Shown one piece after another: positions 1 through 12,503 of a DNA stretch of 64,000 nt; the first letter of the stretch is position 1, and each line of letters begins with the position of its first letter. Origin of the DNA: Streptococcus pseudoporcinus LQ 940-04 (GTDB lineage Bacteria > Bacillota > Bacilli > Lactobacillales > Streptococcaceae). The notes beneath the pieces were generated by a model. The model was not told the DNA's origin. It saw only the letters and a program-made list of their open reading frames with translations, and ran no database searches. The position numbers and the translations under genes were made by a program. The stretch is taken from the NCBI RefSeq assembly GCF_000188035.1, contig NZ_AEUY02000005.1:1116001-1180000 (forward strand), written 5' to 3'.

Positions 1-131
1 AAGTTCAAAAAAATCAAAAATTATTAATTATTGATGATATTTATACTACTGGAACGACGATAAAACATGTTAGAGACGTCCTTATTGCAGAAGGCTTTAC
101 GAATATAAAAAGTTTCAGTATTGCACGCTAA
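1..131 (+). CDS. comFC: ComFC C-terminus (partial, cut by window start)
   Basis: The reading frame is open from the window edge (first full codon at 3) to a TAA at 129-131. The visible 42 residues carry the phosphoribosyltransferase signature LLIIDDIYTTGTT, followed by the final strand ending in SFSIAR. This is the C-terminal motif of the ComF family, whose members act in DNA uptake during competence. Position directly before hpf matches the streptococcal comFA-comFC-hpf order. The N-terminal zinc-finger part lies outside the window, so the assignment rests on the motif and on synteny. Confidence 0.8.
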   Translation, partial: VQKNQKLLIIDDIYTTGTTIKHVRDVLIAEGFTNIKSFSIAR

Positions 132-134
132 AAC

Positions 135-162
135 TTGCAAATTTTCATGAAAACGGTATAAT
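135..162 (+). promoter_or_regulatory. hpf promoter
   Basis: TTGCAA (135-140), a 16-base spacer and TATAAT (157-162) form a good SigA promoter just after the comFC stop codon. It gives hpf its own start separate from competence transcription. Confidence 0.65.
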
Positions 163-184
163 AGTATTAAAGAAAGCGCTTCAT
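148..184 (+). promoter_or_regulatory. Two cre-like (CcpA) sites around the hpf start
   Basis: TGAAAACGGTATAA (148-161) overlaps the -10 box and AGAAAGCGCTTCAT (171-184) lies just downstream of the expected start. Both keep the AAnCGnT core of the CcpA operator but deviate at the outer positions. The arrangement predicts carbon-catabolite repression of hpf; this is inferred from sequence only. Confidence 0.4.
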
Positions 185-205
185 GCGTTAGGAAAGAGGT
201 ATCTT

Positions 206-754
206 ATGATTAAATTTAGTATTCGTGGAGAAAATATTGAAGTAACAGATGCAATTCGCGACTACGTTGAATCTAAGCTTGCTAAAATTGAAAAATATTT
301 TGTTGAAGAGAATGAAATAGATACTCGTGTCAATCTGAAAGTTTATCGTGAAAAGACTGCTAAAGTTGAAGTAACAATTTTACTAGGTTCAATGACTCTT
401 CGCGCAGAAGATGTCTCTCAGGACATGTATGGTTCAATTGATTTAGTGGTTGATAAGATTGAGCGTCAAATTCGTAAAAACAAAACTAAAATTGCTAAAA
501 AACATCGTGAAAAAATTCCAACTGGTCAAGTTTTCACAAGTGAATTTGAATCAGAAGAAGTTGAAGAAGGTCCTGTTGTCAAAGTTGTTCGTACAAAAAA
601 TGTTACTCTTAAACCAATGGATATTGAGGAAGCGCGTTTACAAATGGAACTTTTAGGCCATGACTTCTTTATTTATACAGATTCTGAAGATGGTGCAACA
701 AATATCCTTTACCGACGTGAAGATGGAGATCTAGGTCTTATTGAGGCAAAATAA
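206..754 (+). CDS. hpf: Long-form ribosome hibernation promoting factor
   Basis: The 182-residue protein has the S30AE/HPF domain in residues 1 to about 105 (start MIKFSIRGENIEVTDAIRDY) and a C-terminal dimerisation domain from about 125 to the end (KVVRTKNVTLKPMDIEEARLQ...). The second domain makes it the long form, which links two 70S ribosomes into 100S dimers in stationary phase, instead of the short enterobacterial form. A Shine-Dalgarno AGGAAAGAGG precedes the ATG. It stands alone between its own promoter and a strong terminator, immediately upstream of an rRNA operon. Confidence 0.96.
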   Translation: MIKFSIRGENIEVTDAIRDYVESKLAKIEKYFVEENEIDTRVNLKVYREKTAKVEVTILLGSMTLRAEDVSQDMYGSIDLVVDKIERQIRKNKTKIAKKHREKIPTGQVFTSEFESEEVEEGPVVKVVRTKNVTLKPMDIEEARLQMELLGHDFFIYTDSEDGATNILYRREDGDLGLIEAK

Positions 755-761
755 AAAGAAG

Positions 762-791
762 AATAGCAGGAAATTTTCCTGCTATTTTTTT
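762..791 (+). terminator. Intrinsic terminator of hpf
   Basis: A 12-bp perfect stem (762-773 with 775-786) has a one-base loop and runs into seven T residues. It separates hpf from the rRNA promoter. Confidence 0.85.
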
Positions 792-886
792 GTCAGAAAA
801 GTAAGGGACTTTTAGTGGCTTACTGAGTCAGCAGAGGTAAGCCAAGAGCTGTAAAAACCTAATTGAAAATAAAAAGAAAAAAGTTA

Positions 887-915
887 TTGACAAAGGCAGA
901 AATAGTTGGTAGAAT
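887..915 (+). promoter_or_regulatory. rRNA operon promoter
   Basis: A consensus TTGACA (887-892), a 17-base spacer and TAGAAT (910-915) precede the rRNA leader. The leader contains a TTTGAGAACTGAA segment (947-959), which resembles the conserved element in Firmicutes rRNA leaders. I see no second strong promoter in the 792-886 interval. Confidence 0.8.
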
Positions 916-956
916 GAAATAGTTGTCTCGTAAGAGACAAAGACCTTTGAGAACTG

Positions 957-980
957 AATAAGACAAGAATAACCAAACGT
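957..980 (+). other. Pre-16S rRNA processing stem, 5' arm
   Basis: AATAAGACAAG at 957-967 is exactly complementary to CTTGTCTTATT at 2639-2649, just past the 16S 3' end, and the flanking CAAACGT / ACGTTTG segments extend the pairing. This is the usual long duplex cut by RNase III to free pre-16S rRNA. Confidence 0.7.
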
Positions 981-1067
981 GAGGGTGATATGTTTAGCGC
1001 ATATTACCCGTCAAAGCAAAAGACAATAAATACTGTCAGCGACAGAAAAGAACGAGTGAGTTCAACT

Positions 1068-2621
<1,554 letters not shown>

Positions 2622-2724
2622 AAATGGAAGACGTTTGTCTTGTCTTATTTAGTTTTGAGAGGTCTTATATAAGCTTCATGATAAGATAGCACACCACTAA
2701 TAATGCAAAACCAGTTTATTAGTC

Positions 2725-2797
2725 GGGGCCTTAGCTCAGCTGGGAGAGCGCCTGCTTTGCACGCAGGAGGTCAGCGGTTCGATCCCGCTAGGCTCCA
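2725..2797 (+). tRNA. tRNA-Ala (TGC) in the 16S-23S spacer
   Basis: A 73-nt cloverleaf with anticodon loop TTTGCAC (anticodon TGC) and a G3:U70 wobble pair in the acceptor stem, the identity element of alanine tRNAs. CCA is not encoded. A single tRNA-Ala in the spacer is the standard streptococcal arrangement. Confidence 0.97.
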
Positions 2798-2957
2798 TAG
2801 GATATAAGTCCACCTAAACTTAATAATAAGTGAAGTTGAACACGCAACTAACTTCCTAGGAAAATAGATAATCTTCCTTGTGTGCAAGCACACTGTGTCA
2901 GATTCCTAATTTTCTACAGAAGTTTCGCTAAAGCGACCGTTGCTTTGTATCCTAGTA

Positions 2958-2986
2958 TAGTCCATTGAAAATTGAATAACTATATC
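2958..2986 (+). other. Pre-23S rRNA processing stem, 5' arm
   Basis: The 29 bases here (starting TAGTCCATTGAAAATTG) pair with 6045-6073 (ending TTTTGAGTGGACTA) across the 23S gene, with only isolated mismatches. This is the RNase III duplex of pre-23S rRNA. The rest of the 2798-3097 spacer shows no gene. Confidence 0.75.
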
Positions 2987-3097
2987 AAATTCCACGATCA
3001 TGAAAATGATTGTAGAAAAGTAACAAGAAATAAACCGAAAAAAAGATAAACGCGAACATATTAAAAAAAATCAAGAAGGTCGCAAGACTGGAAATAA

Positions 3098-6001
<2,904 letters not shown>

Positions 6002-6192
6002 AAAGATAAAAAGTTTATTGACAATGAGGTAGAGTTCTTGGTAAGATATAGTTATTCAATTTTGAGTGGACTAAATGAAGTAATGAGAACGTAAAAAAAT
6101 CTGTATGAAAATAGGAAAGTGACGCTGTGTGCTTGCACAAGGAAGTTTATCTTTTTGACTAAGATTTTAGTTCGACTACAATTCATTCATAA

Positions 6193-6308
6193 GTTAAGTG
6201 ACGATAGCCTAGGAGATACACCTGTACCCATGCCGAACACAGCAGTTAAGCCCTAGAACGCCTGAAGTAGTTGGGGGTTGCCCCCTGTTAGATAAGGAAG
6301 TCGCTTAG
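6193..6308 (+). rRNA. rrf: 5S ribosomal RNA
   Basis: A 116-nt gene whose ends pair (TTAAGTGAC with GTCGCTTAG). It contains the conserved CCGAACACAGCAGTTAAG segment. Confidence 0.95.
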
Positions 6309-6314
6309 CCTTGA

Positions 6315-6388
6315 TCCGCCATAGCTCAGTTGGTAGTAGCGCATGACTGTTAATCATGATGTCGTAGGTTCGAGTCCTACTGGCGGAG
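6315..6388 (+). tRNA. tRNA-Asn (GTT)
   Basis: A 74-nt cloverleaf with acceptor stem TCCGCCA/TGGCGGA, discriminator G and anticodon GTT. It starts 6 bases after 5S rRNA and is co-transcribed with it. Confidence 0.96.
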
Positions 6389-6395
6389 TCTTTAG

Positions 6396-6419
6396 AGATA
6401 GGAAATTCCTATCTTTTTT
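6396..6419 (+). terminator. Terminator after tRNA-Asn
   Basis: A 9-bp stem (6396-6404 with 6406-6414) has a one-base loop and is followed by six T residues. It probably ends most rRNA-operon transcripts before tRNA-Arg. Confidence 0.7.
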
Positions 6420-6469
6420 GGTTTAAAGTTATCAAAAAAGTGGATACTGTTTTTAAGAGGTAAAGTATA

Positions 6470-6543
6470 GCACCCTTAGCTCAACTGGATAGAGTACCTG
6501 ACTACGAATCAGGCGGTTAGAGGTTCGACTCCTCTAGGGTGCA
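6470..6543 (+). tRNA. tRNA-Arg (ACG)
   Basis: A 74-nt cloverleaf with acceptor GCACCCT/AGGGTGC, discriminator A and anticodon loop CTACGAA (ACG, read as ICG after deamination). It lies behind the terminator at 6396-6419, so it depends on read-through or an unseen promoter in 6420-6469. Confidence 0.96.
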
Positions 6544-6560
6544 TTATGAAATAAAAAACA

Positions 6561-6602
6561 AAAGAACATGGGTGCTTTTCTATGATACCCATGTTCTTTT
6601 TA
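6561..6602 (+). terminator. Terminator after tRNA-Arg
   Basis: A 13-bp perfect stem (6561-6573 with 6587-6599) has a 13-base loop and ends in a T-rich tail. It closes the rRNA/tRNA cluster. Confidence 0.8.
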
Positions 6603-6688
6603 TTATGTGTTTTAGTTCAGTACTTTATTAGTTATTTTTTGATAAATTAAATTGTTATATTAACACCTATACATAAGTAAAGTATTTA

Positions 6689-6710
6689 TTTTTGCCCCAG
6701 ACTCATTTTT
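6689..6710. repeat. Degenerate half-copy of the 19-bp inverted-repeat arm
   Basis: TTTTTGCCCCAGACTCATTTT matches the arm TTTTGTCCCAGACTCTTTT found at 21036-21054 with one substitution and one insertion. No partner arm is visible nearby, so this looks like a remnant in the otherwise empty 6603-6833 interval. Confidence 0.5.
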
Positions 6711-6833
6711 GCCACGGCGTAGAGTATGGGTTTGTGATTTTTTCACTTGCAAGCTTTGCTAGAGAATAGAAATGATACTATTGTATGATAAAGGTAGTCC
6801 GTAGGTAATAAAAATCTTCTTTGTCTTGAGTCT

Positions 6834-6862
6834 AACATGACATTGATGTCATGTTCTTTTTT
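6834..6862 (+). promoter_or_regulatory. ComR operator (ECom box) of sigX
   Basis: AACATGACA (6834-6842), four spacer bases and TGTCATGTT (6847-6855) form a perfect 9-bp inverted repeat, immediately followed by a T tract (6856-6862). This is the architecture described for binding sites of ComR, the Rgg-like activator that responds to the XIP pheromone in pyogenic and mutans streptococci. Confidence 0.9.
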
Positions 6863-6874
6863 GTAACTTTCTTT

Positions 6875-6880
6875 TACAAT
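6875..6880 (+). promoter_or_regulatory. sigX -10 box
   Basis: TACAAT lies 19 bases after the ComR repeat, the spacing expected for ComR-activated promoters. No -35 box is needed at such promoters. The predicted start near 6887 rules out the upstream ATG codons at 6851 and 6881 as translation starts. Confidence 0.75.
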
Positions 6881-6919
6881 ATGACTATCATTTTGAAAGA
6901 AGGTGTTATTAAAAAGCCT

Positions 6920-7393
6920 ATGTATGAATTAAATCAACTATTTAGCCAAGTAAAGCCAATTGTTTTTAAGCTAATGCGGACCTATTTTATTCAATTATGG
7001 GAAACTGATGATTGGCTACAAGAAGGACGTTTAGTTCTATATAGTCTGATCGAAAGTAATCCTGAATTACTAACTAATCAAAAAAAGTTACTGGTATATT
7101 TTAAAACTAAATTTTCGTCCCATATAAAAGACACTATTCGTCATCAAGAATCTTTCAAACGAAAATTAAATCGCTTACCATATCAAGAAATTAGTGAAGT
7201 TTCTCATCGGATACCGGAAAAGGGACTCATCCTTGATGATTTTGTTGCTTATCAGTCAATTATTGAGGAATTGAAGCCATATTTGACCATGAAAGAACAA
7301 AATCAGTTTAAAGCATTGCTAAGAGGAGAGCGCTTTTCTGGGCGAAAATCTTTATTGCGCAAGTTAAAGCCTTTCTTTATAGACTTTCAATAG
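6920..7393 (+). CDS. sigX: Competence sigma factor ComX/SigX
   Basis: The 157-residue protein is recognised from family features: NQLFSQVKPIVFKLMRTYFIQLWETDDWLQEGRLVLYSL at the N-terminus (core region 2), YFKTKFSSHIKDTIRHQESFKRKLNR in the middle and a basic region-4-like tail SGRKSLLRKLKPF. ComX directs RNA polymerase to combox promoters of DNA-uptake genes. The ATG at 6920 fits the family length and falls 33 nt after the predicted start; a GAAAGAAGG Shine-Dalgarno at 6895-6903 is somewhat far. Location beside an rRNA operon is typical of streptococcal sigX copies, which are often duplicated. Confidence 0.92.
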   Translation: MYELNQLFSQVKPIVFKLMRTYFIQLWETDDWLQEGRLVLYSLIESNPELLTNQKKLLVYFKTKFSSHIKDTIRHQESFKRKLNRLPYQEISEVSHRIPEKGLILDDFVAYQSIIEELKPYLTMKEQNQFKALLRGERFSGRKSLLRKLKPFFIDFQ

Positions 7394-7463
7394 GTTAATA
7401 AAATAGCTGTATGATCTCCTATTTTTGCATGATGGAAATACATACTTTTACCTTCTATTATGG

Positions 7464-7469
7464 TATAAT
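7464..7469 (+). promoter_or_regulatory. -10 box of the yqeG operon
   Basis: TATAAT at 7464-7469 lies 28 bases before the yqeG ATG. No convincing -35 box is seen. It would start transcription of the long operon that runs to tmcAL. Confidence 0.5.
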
Positions 7470-7497
7470 GAATAGTAATAACTATTTTGGAGATAAA

Positions 7498-8025
7498 ATG
7501 AGTATTGACGATTATAGGCCGACCTACATGGTAGAAGCAGTATATGATTTAAGAGCGAATGACTTGCTAAGAGAAGGAATTTCAGCAGTCTTAGTAGATT
7601 TAGATAATACCCTTATTGCTTGGGATAATCCTGACGGAACGGCAGAAGTGAGAGCTTGGTTAGATGAAATGACTATCGCAAATATTTCAGTGGTGGTGGT
7701 TTCCAATAATAATCATCGGCGTGTGGAAAGAGCAGTTGCTCGCTTTGGGGTGGATTTTATTAGCCGTGCAATGAAACCTTTTTCGCGAGGTATAAAGATG
7801 GCGATGGAACGATACGGTTTCAATCCAGATGAAGTGATTATGGTTGGTGACCAGCTAATGACTGATATTCGAGCAAGTCATAGGGCTGGTATCCGTTCGG
7901 TGCTTGTAAAGCCCTTGGTAGCATCTGACGCATGGAATACGAAAATAAATCGTTTTCGAGAAAAACGGGTTTTTGCAAAATTGGAAAAGAAATATGGTAA
8001 ATTAACATACCAAAAAGGGATTTGA
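7498..8025 (+). CDS. yqeG: YqeG family HAD-type phosphatase
   Basis: The 175-residue protein has HAD motif I VDLDNT (D34 and D36), motif II in VVSNNN and motif III/IV GDQLMTD, so the catalytic set is intact. The start at 7498 has GGAG at a proper distance (TTTTGGAGATAAAATG); an upstream in-frame ATG at 7411 precedes the promoter and is not used. The substrate of bacterial YqeG is not settled. It overlaps yqeH by one base (TGATG), so the two are translationally coupled. Confidence 0.9.
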   Translation: MSIDDYRPTYMVEAVYDLRANDLLREGISAVLVDLDNTLIAWDNPDGTAEVRAWLDEMTIANISVVVVSNNNHRRVERAVARFGVDFISRAMKPFSRGIKMAMERYGFNPDEVIMVGDQLMTDIRASHRAGIRSVLVKPLVASDAWNTKINRFREKRVFAKLEKKYGKLTYQKGI

Positions 8026-9140
8026 TGGAAGAATTATTTTGTATAGGTTGTGGAGTTAAGATTCAAACCGAAAATAAAGAGGAGATTGGGTTTACTCCTC
8101 AAGCTGCTGTAACAAAGGGGTTGGAAACCGGGGAGCTTTATTGCCAGAGATGTTTCCGCTTACGTCACTATAATGAAATTTCAGATGTGCAAATGTCAGA
8201 TGATGACTTTCTGAAGTTGTTACATGAAGTTGGAGAGAGTGATGCCCTAGTGGTCAACGTAGTTGATATTTTTGATTTCAATGGTTCAGTTATACCTGGT
8301 TTGTCCCGTTTTGTTGCTGGGAATGACGTTCTTTTAGTGGGAAATAAAAAAGATATCTTACCTAAGTCCACAAAAGACAGTAAGGTTAACCAATGGTTGT
8401 TGGAGAGAGCACATGAAGAAGGCCTGAGACCAATTGATGTTATGTTAACTAGTGCACAGAACAACTACGCTATAAAAGATTTAATTGCCTCAATTGACAA
8501 GCTTCGCAGGGGTCGTGATGTCTATGTTGTTGGAGTAACAAATGTTGGTAAATCAACCTTGATTAACGCTATCATTCAAGAAATCAGTGGTAACAAAAAT
8601 ATCATTACGACATCGCGTTTTCCAGGGACTACGCTTGATAAGATAGAAATTCCATTAGAAGATGGCACCTATATCTTTGATACACCAGGTATCATTCATC
8701 GTCATCAGATGGCACATTATCTTTCTGCTAAAAACTTAAAATATATTAGTCCTAAAAAAGAAATCAAACCAAAAACTTATCAATTGAATCCAGGACAAAC
8801 TTTATTCTTAGCTGGCCTTGGTCGTTTTGATTTTATTTCAGGGCTAAAGCAGGGCTTCACAGCTTATTTTGATAATAATTTGACATTACATAGAACCAAA
8901 CTTGAAGGAGCAGATGCTTTTTATCATAAACACAGAGGTAGTCTATTAACGCCACCTGATAATGAAAATAGAGATTTTCCAGAATTGATAAGTTATGAAT
9001 TCTTTATTGATAGCAAAATGGACTTGGTGTTTTCTGGCTTGGGATGGATCTGTATTAATGGGAGTAAGGAAAATCCCGTAAAAATTGCAGGCTGGGCTCC
9101 TAAAGGTGTGGCCGTCGTGACGCGTAAAGCCATTATTTAA
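8025..9140 (+). CDS. yqeH: Ribosome biogenesis GTPase YqeH
   Basis: The 371-residue protein starts with a zinc-binding motif CIGCG...CQRC (residues about 6 to 45) and has a circularly permuted GTPase domain: G4 NKKD comes before G1 GVTNVGKST and G3 DTPG. This order is diagnostic of the YqeH/YlqF/RsgA class. YqeH is needed for 30S subunit assembly. The ATG at 8025 sits in the TGATG overlap; the TTG one codon earlier is a less likely start. Confidence 0.95.
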   Translation: MEELFCIGCGVKIQTENKEEIGFTPQAAVTKGLETGELYCQRCFRLRHYNEISDVQMSDDDFLKLLHEVGESDALVVNVVDIFDFNGSVIPGLSRFVAGNDVLLVGNKKDILPKSTKDSKVNQWLLERAHEEGLRPIDVMLTSAQNNYAIKDLIASIDKLRRGRDVYVVGVTNVGKSTLINAIIQEISGNKNIITTSRFPGTTLDKIEIPLEDGTYIFDTPGIIHRHQMAHYLSAKNLKYISPKKEIKPKTYQLNPGQTLFLAGLGRFDFISGLKQGFTAYFDNNLTLHRTKLEGADAFYHKHRGSLLTPPDNENRDFPELISYEFFIDSKMDLVFSGLGWICINGSKENPVKIAGWAPKGVAVVTRKAII

Positions 9141-9199
9141 AAAGTGATGGCATTTACTATTATGACTAATAAAATTGACACAAAATAAAAGGAAATAAG

Positions 9200-9508
9200 A
9201 TGTTAACAAGTAAACAAAGAGCTTTTTTGAAAGCAGAAGCACATCACTTAAAACCAATTGTTCAAATTGGTAAGAATGGCTTAAATAATCAGATTAAGAC
9301 GAGTGTGAGGCATGCCTTAGATGCAAGGGAGTTAATCAAAGTAACTCTTTTACAAAATACGGATGAGAATATCCACGACGTTGCAGAAACTTTAGAAGAT
9401 GAGATTGGTTGTGAAACGGTTCTAAAAATTGGCCGGATTTTAATTCTTTATAAGGTATCTGCAAAAAAAGAAAATCGAAAACTCTCACCGAAAGTAAAAG
9501 ACATTTAA
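9200..9508 (+). CDS. yhbY: Ribosome assembly RNA-binding protein YhbY
   Basis: A 102-residue CRM-domain protein with the family opening LTSKQRAFLKAEAHHLKPIVQIGKNGL and the later ELIKVTLLQN segment. YhbY binds the pre-50S particle. AAAGGAAATAAG supplies the ribosome site. It follows yqeH by 59 bases in the same operon. Confidence 0.95.
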   Translation: MLTSKQRAFLKAEAHHLKPIVQIGKNGLNNQIKTSVRHALDARELIKVTLLQNTDENIHDVAETLEDEIGCETVLKIGRILILYKVSAKKENRKLSPKVKDI

Positions 9509-9575
9509 GAAACCTAACATAACATATCACCTATTTTGTTTGAATTATTCACAAGGTTAACATTTTGGAGAAATA

Positions 9576-10208
9576 ATGGCTTTAGAACTCGTAACACCTT
9601 TTACAAAGGTTGAATTAGAAACTGAAAAAAAAGATATTACTAGAAAACAAGTTGGAATACTTGGTGGTAACTTCAACCCGATTCATAATGCACATCTAGT
9701 GGTCGCAGACCAAGTACGTCAACAGCTAGGATTAGATCAGGTTTTACTAATGCCTGAATTTAAACCGCCCCATGTTGATTTGAAAGAGACAATTGATGAA
9801 AAGTATCGTTTAGAAATGCTTAAACTAGCTATTAATTCAGCTGAGGGCTTAGCGATTGAACCAATTGAGTTGGAGCGCAAAGGCATTTCATATACTTATG
9901 ATACGATGGCGCTTCTCAAGGAGAAGAATCCTGAGGTTGATTATTATTTCATAATCGGAGCTGATATGGTTGATTATCTCCCTAAATGGCATCGAATTGA
10001 TGAATTGGTCCAAATGGTTCAATTTGTTGGGGTACAAAGGCCTAAGTACAAAGCTGGCACTTCTTATCCAGTTATTTGGGTAGATGTCCCTTTAATGGAT
10101 ATTTCGTCCAGTATGATTCGGGATTTTATCAAAAAAGGCCGTCAACCAAATTATTTGATGCCTCAATCAGTATTTAATTACATTCAAAAAGAAGGACTCT
10201 ATCAATGA
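9576..10208 (+). CDS. nadD: Nicotinate-nucleotide adenylyltransferase
   Basis: NadD adenylates nicotinate mononucleotide in NAD synthesis. The 210-residue protein carries the nucleotidyltransferase motif [12 protein letters not shown] (around residue 30; the H-x-x-H pair binds ATP) and the C-terminal DISSSMIR version of the ISSTxIR motif. About 25 residues precede the usual core, a length common in streptococci. It overlaps yqeK by 4 bases. Confidence 0.96.
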   Translation: MALELVTPFTKVELETEKKDITRKQVGILGGNFNPIHNAHLVVADQVRQQLGLDQVLLMPEFKPPHVDLKETIDEKYRLEMLKLAINSAEGLAIEPIELERKGISYTYDTMALLKEKNPEVDYYFIIGADMVDYLPKWHRIDELVQMVQFVGVQRPKYKAGTSYPVIWVDVPLMDISSSMIRDFIKKGRQPNYLMPQSVFNYIQKEGLYQ

Positions 10209-10798
10209 GTTATCAAGATTATCTTCCTTATACACGTGAGCAACTTTTGGAAAAAATTGCTGCGCAAATGAGCGAAAAAAGGTTTAAACATGTACTAGGT
10301 GTCGAAAAGGCGGCAGTAAAACTAGCTGAAAAGAATCAGTATGATCCTGAAAAAGCAGGGTTAGCTGCGCTGCTACATGATTACGCCAAGGAATGTCCAG
10401 ATCAAATTTTTAAAGATTTAATTCAGAAATATGATTTAGACCAAGATTTATTACAATGGAACAATAATGTTTGGCATGGTTTGGTTGGTATCTATAAAAT
10501 TCAAGAAGATTTACAAATATCGGACCCCGATATCTTGAAAGCAATTGCCATTCATACTGTCGGAGCAAAAGACATGTCTTTACTTGACAAAATTCTTTAT
10601 GTAGCTGATTATATAGAAGAGGGCCGAGATTTTCCACTTGTTACAGAAGCGAGAAAAATTGCTCAAGATAATTTAAATAAGGCAGTGGCCTTTGAAACGG
10701 TTAATACAGTAGCCTATTTAGCAAGAAATGCAGTGCCAATCTACCCTCAAACAATTGAGACCTATAATGCTTTTTGCCACTACTTGAAAGAGGATTAA
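10205..10798 (+). CDS. yqeK: HD-domain hydrolase YqeK
   Basis: The 197-residue HD-superfamily protein has metal ligands in [24 protein letters not shown] and AIAIHTVG. YqeK of Gram-positive bacteria is reported to hydrolyse diadenosine tetraphosphate symmetrically. It is coupled to nadD by an ATGA overlap, an arrangement conserved across Firmicutes. Confidence 0.93.
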   Translation: MSYQDYLPYTREQLLEKIAAQMSEKRFKHVLGVEKAAVKLAEKNQYDPEKAGLAALLHDYAKECPDQIFKDLIQKYDLDQDLLQWNNNVWHGLVGIYKIQEDLQISDPDILKAIAIHTVGAKDMSLLDKILYVADYIEEGRDFPLVTEARKIAQDNLNKAVAFETVNTVAYLARNAVPIYPQTIETYNAFCHYLKED

Positions 10799-11304
10799 AT
10801 GAAGGAAGCGTGACTTGTTACTGATGTTCAAGAAGCATCAATTAGTGAGAAATCCTATCAATATAGGAGTTTTTTGGGAAAGCTTGGAATAAATCAGTGA
10901 TTGGGCAAGATAAACACAAATAGAAGTCGTCTCTGTGCGTCACCAGGATGACTTGCTTATGACCGGAACGGATGTTTGGTAAATTATTCAAAAAGTTCAG
11001 CCGGAAAAAGAGGAAAAAATTTTTGATAAAAAATATAACTCTTCTTTAAAGCAACTGACCTTGCTCATTATCTTAACGGTAAGGCTATTGAAGATTTAAT
11101 TGTAGTTGGAAGACAAACAGAGTATTGTGTTGATGCGACTATAAAAATTGGCTTTGAAAAAAATTCAAAATCAAGATTCCAAATGGGCTTCATACGACCA
11201 CTGACAATCAACGGATGACTGCTCAAGCAACTATTGCTTTTTACCAAGCTATGTAGGATGGCCGCTATGGTCAGATCCTCCCACTCGAAGAATTAATGAA
11301 ATAA
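10799..11304 (+). pseudogene. Broken isochorismatase-family cysteine hydrolase
   Basis: Starting at the ATG directly after the yqeK stop, fragments of a cysteine hydrolase can be read: LVTDVQEA after a stop at codon 5, then EVVSVRHQDDLLMTGTDVW interrupted by TAA, IIQKVQPEKEEKIFDKKYN, and after a frameshift LAHYLNGKAIEDLIVVG and QTEYCVDATIKIGFEKN with the active-site cysteine. The end reads LEELMK. Several nonsense codons and frameshifts make it a pseudogene. Related streptococci have an intact gene at this place in the operon. Confidence 0.85.
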
Positions 11305-11329
11305 TGAAATAAGGAAAGAAACCATTTAT

Positions 11330-11683
11330 ATGAAAAAAGAAGAACTGTTAAACGTCGTTGTCAAAGCAGCTGATGAAAAACGGGCCGAAGATATTTTAGT
11401 ACTTGATTTAGAAGGTTTAACCAGTCTAACTGATTATTTTGTTATCACAAGCGCAACGAACAGTCGTCAATTAGAAGCTATCGCGGAAAATATTCGTGAA
11501 AAAGTTAAAGAAGTTGGTGGTGATGCCAGTCACATTGAAGGCGACAGTACAACGGGGTGGGTTCTTTTAGACCTTAACGATGTCGTTGTACACATCTTCT
11601 CTGAAGAGCAACGTTACCACTATAATTTAGAGAAATTATGGCATGATGCACCTCTTGTGGATGTATCACGTCAATTGCTTTAA
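11330..11683 (+). CDS. rsfS: Ribosomal silencing factor RsfS
   Basis: The 117-residue protein of the Iojap/YbeB family has the core [26 protein letters not shown] and the end [29 protein letters not shown]. RsfS binds ribosomal protein L14 (uL14) and blocks subunit joining when nutrients are low. AAGGAAAG precedes the ATG. With hpf, it is the second ribosome-silencing gene in this window. Confidence 0.96.
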   Translation: MKKEELLNVVVKAADEKRAEDILVLDLEGLTSLTDYFVITSATNSRQLEAIAENIREKVKEVGGDASHIEGDSTTGWVLLDLNDVVVHIFSEEQRYHYNLEKLWHDAPLVDVSRQLL

Positions 11684-11693
11684 GATAAAAAAC

Positions 11694-11719
11694 AAACAGT
11701 CTGTTGTGGACTGTTTTTT
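11694..11719 (+). terminator. Terminator-like hairpin inside the operon
   Basis: AAACAGTC (11694-11701) pairs with GACTGTTT (11709-11716) and six T residues follow. The next gene begins 23 bases later with no visible promoter, so the hairpin probably lowers downstream expression instead of ending the operon. Confidence 0.6.
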
Positions 11720-11741
11720 AAAAATTGAGGTTAGATTTATC

Positions 11742-12482
11742 ATGACAACTTATGAAACGTTTGCATCCGTTTATGATGCCATAATGGACGATTCTTTATA
11801 CGATCTCTGGACGGACTTTTCGCTCCGCCATTTACCCAAAGACAATAAGAAAAAGAAGTTGTTAGAACTTGCATGTGGTACGGGGATTCAGTCCTTACGC
11901 TTTGCGGATGCTGGCTTTGAGGTGACAGGCCTTGATTTGAGTCAAGAGATGCTTAATATTGCTCAAAAAAGAGCTCAGGGAGCTAAAAAGGACATTAGTT
12001 TCTTGCAAGGCAATATGCTAGATTTGTCCAAGGCTGGCAAATACGATTTTGTCACTTGCTACTCGGATTCTATTTGTTATATGCAGGATGAAGTCGAAGT
12101 TGGTGATGTTTTTAAGGAAGTTTATGATTGCTTAAATCCTGATGGCGTTTTTATTTTCGATGTTCATTCAACATACCAAACAGATGAGGTCTTTCCTGGC
12201 TACTCCTACCATGAAAATGCGGACGATTTTGCCATGGTCTGGGATAGCTATGAAGACGAGGCACCGCATTCAGTGGTTCACGAATTGACCTTTTTTTTAA
12301 AAGAATCAGACGGGTCTTTTTCACGACATGATGAAGTTCATGAGGAAAGAACTTATGATATTTTAACCTACGATATCCTCTTAGAACAAGCAGGCTTCAA
12401 GTCTTTCAAAGTTTATGCTGACTTTGAGGATCAGAAACCAAATGAAAAAAGTCAGCGTTGGTTCTTCGTGGCACAGAAATAA
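11742..12482 (+). CDS. Class I SAM-dependent methyltransferase
   Basis: The 246-residue protein has motif I LLELACGTGIQS (around residue 40), the acidic motif II VTGLDLS and a motif IV region YDFVTCYSDSICYM. Substrate cannot be read from the sequence. The ATG at 11742 has GAGG upstream; the longer in-frame reading begins inside rsfS and across the hairpin and is rejected. The gene is conserved after rsfS in streptococci. Confidence 0.85.
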   Translation: MTTYETFASVYDAIMDDSLYDLWTDFSLRHLPKDNKKKKLLELACGTGIQSLRFADAGFEVTGLDLSQEMLNIAQKRAQGAKKDISFLQGNMLDLSKAGKYDFVTCYSDSICYMQDEVEVGDVFKEVYDCLNPDGVFIFDVHSTYQTDEVFPGYSYHENADDFAMVWDSYEDEAPHSVVHELTFFLKESDGSFSRHDEVHEERTYDILTYDILLEQAGFKSFKVYADFEDQKPNEKSQRWFFVAQK

Positions 12483-12503
12483 AAATGTGAATGAGGGGGT
12501 TCG

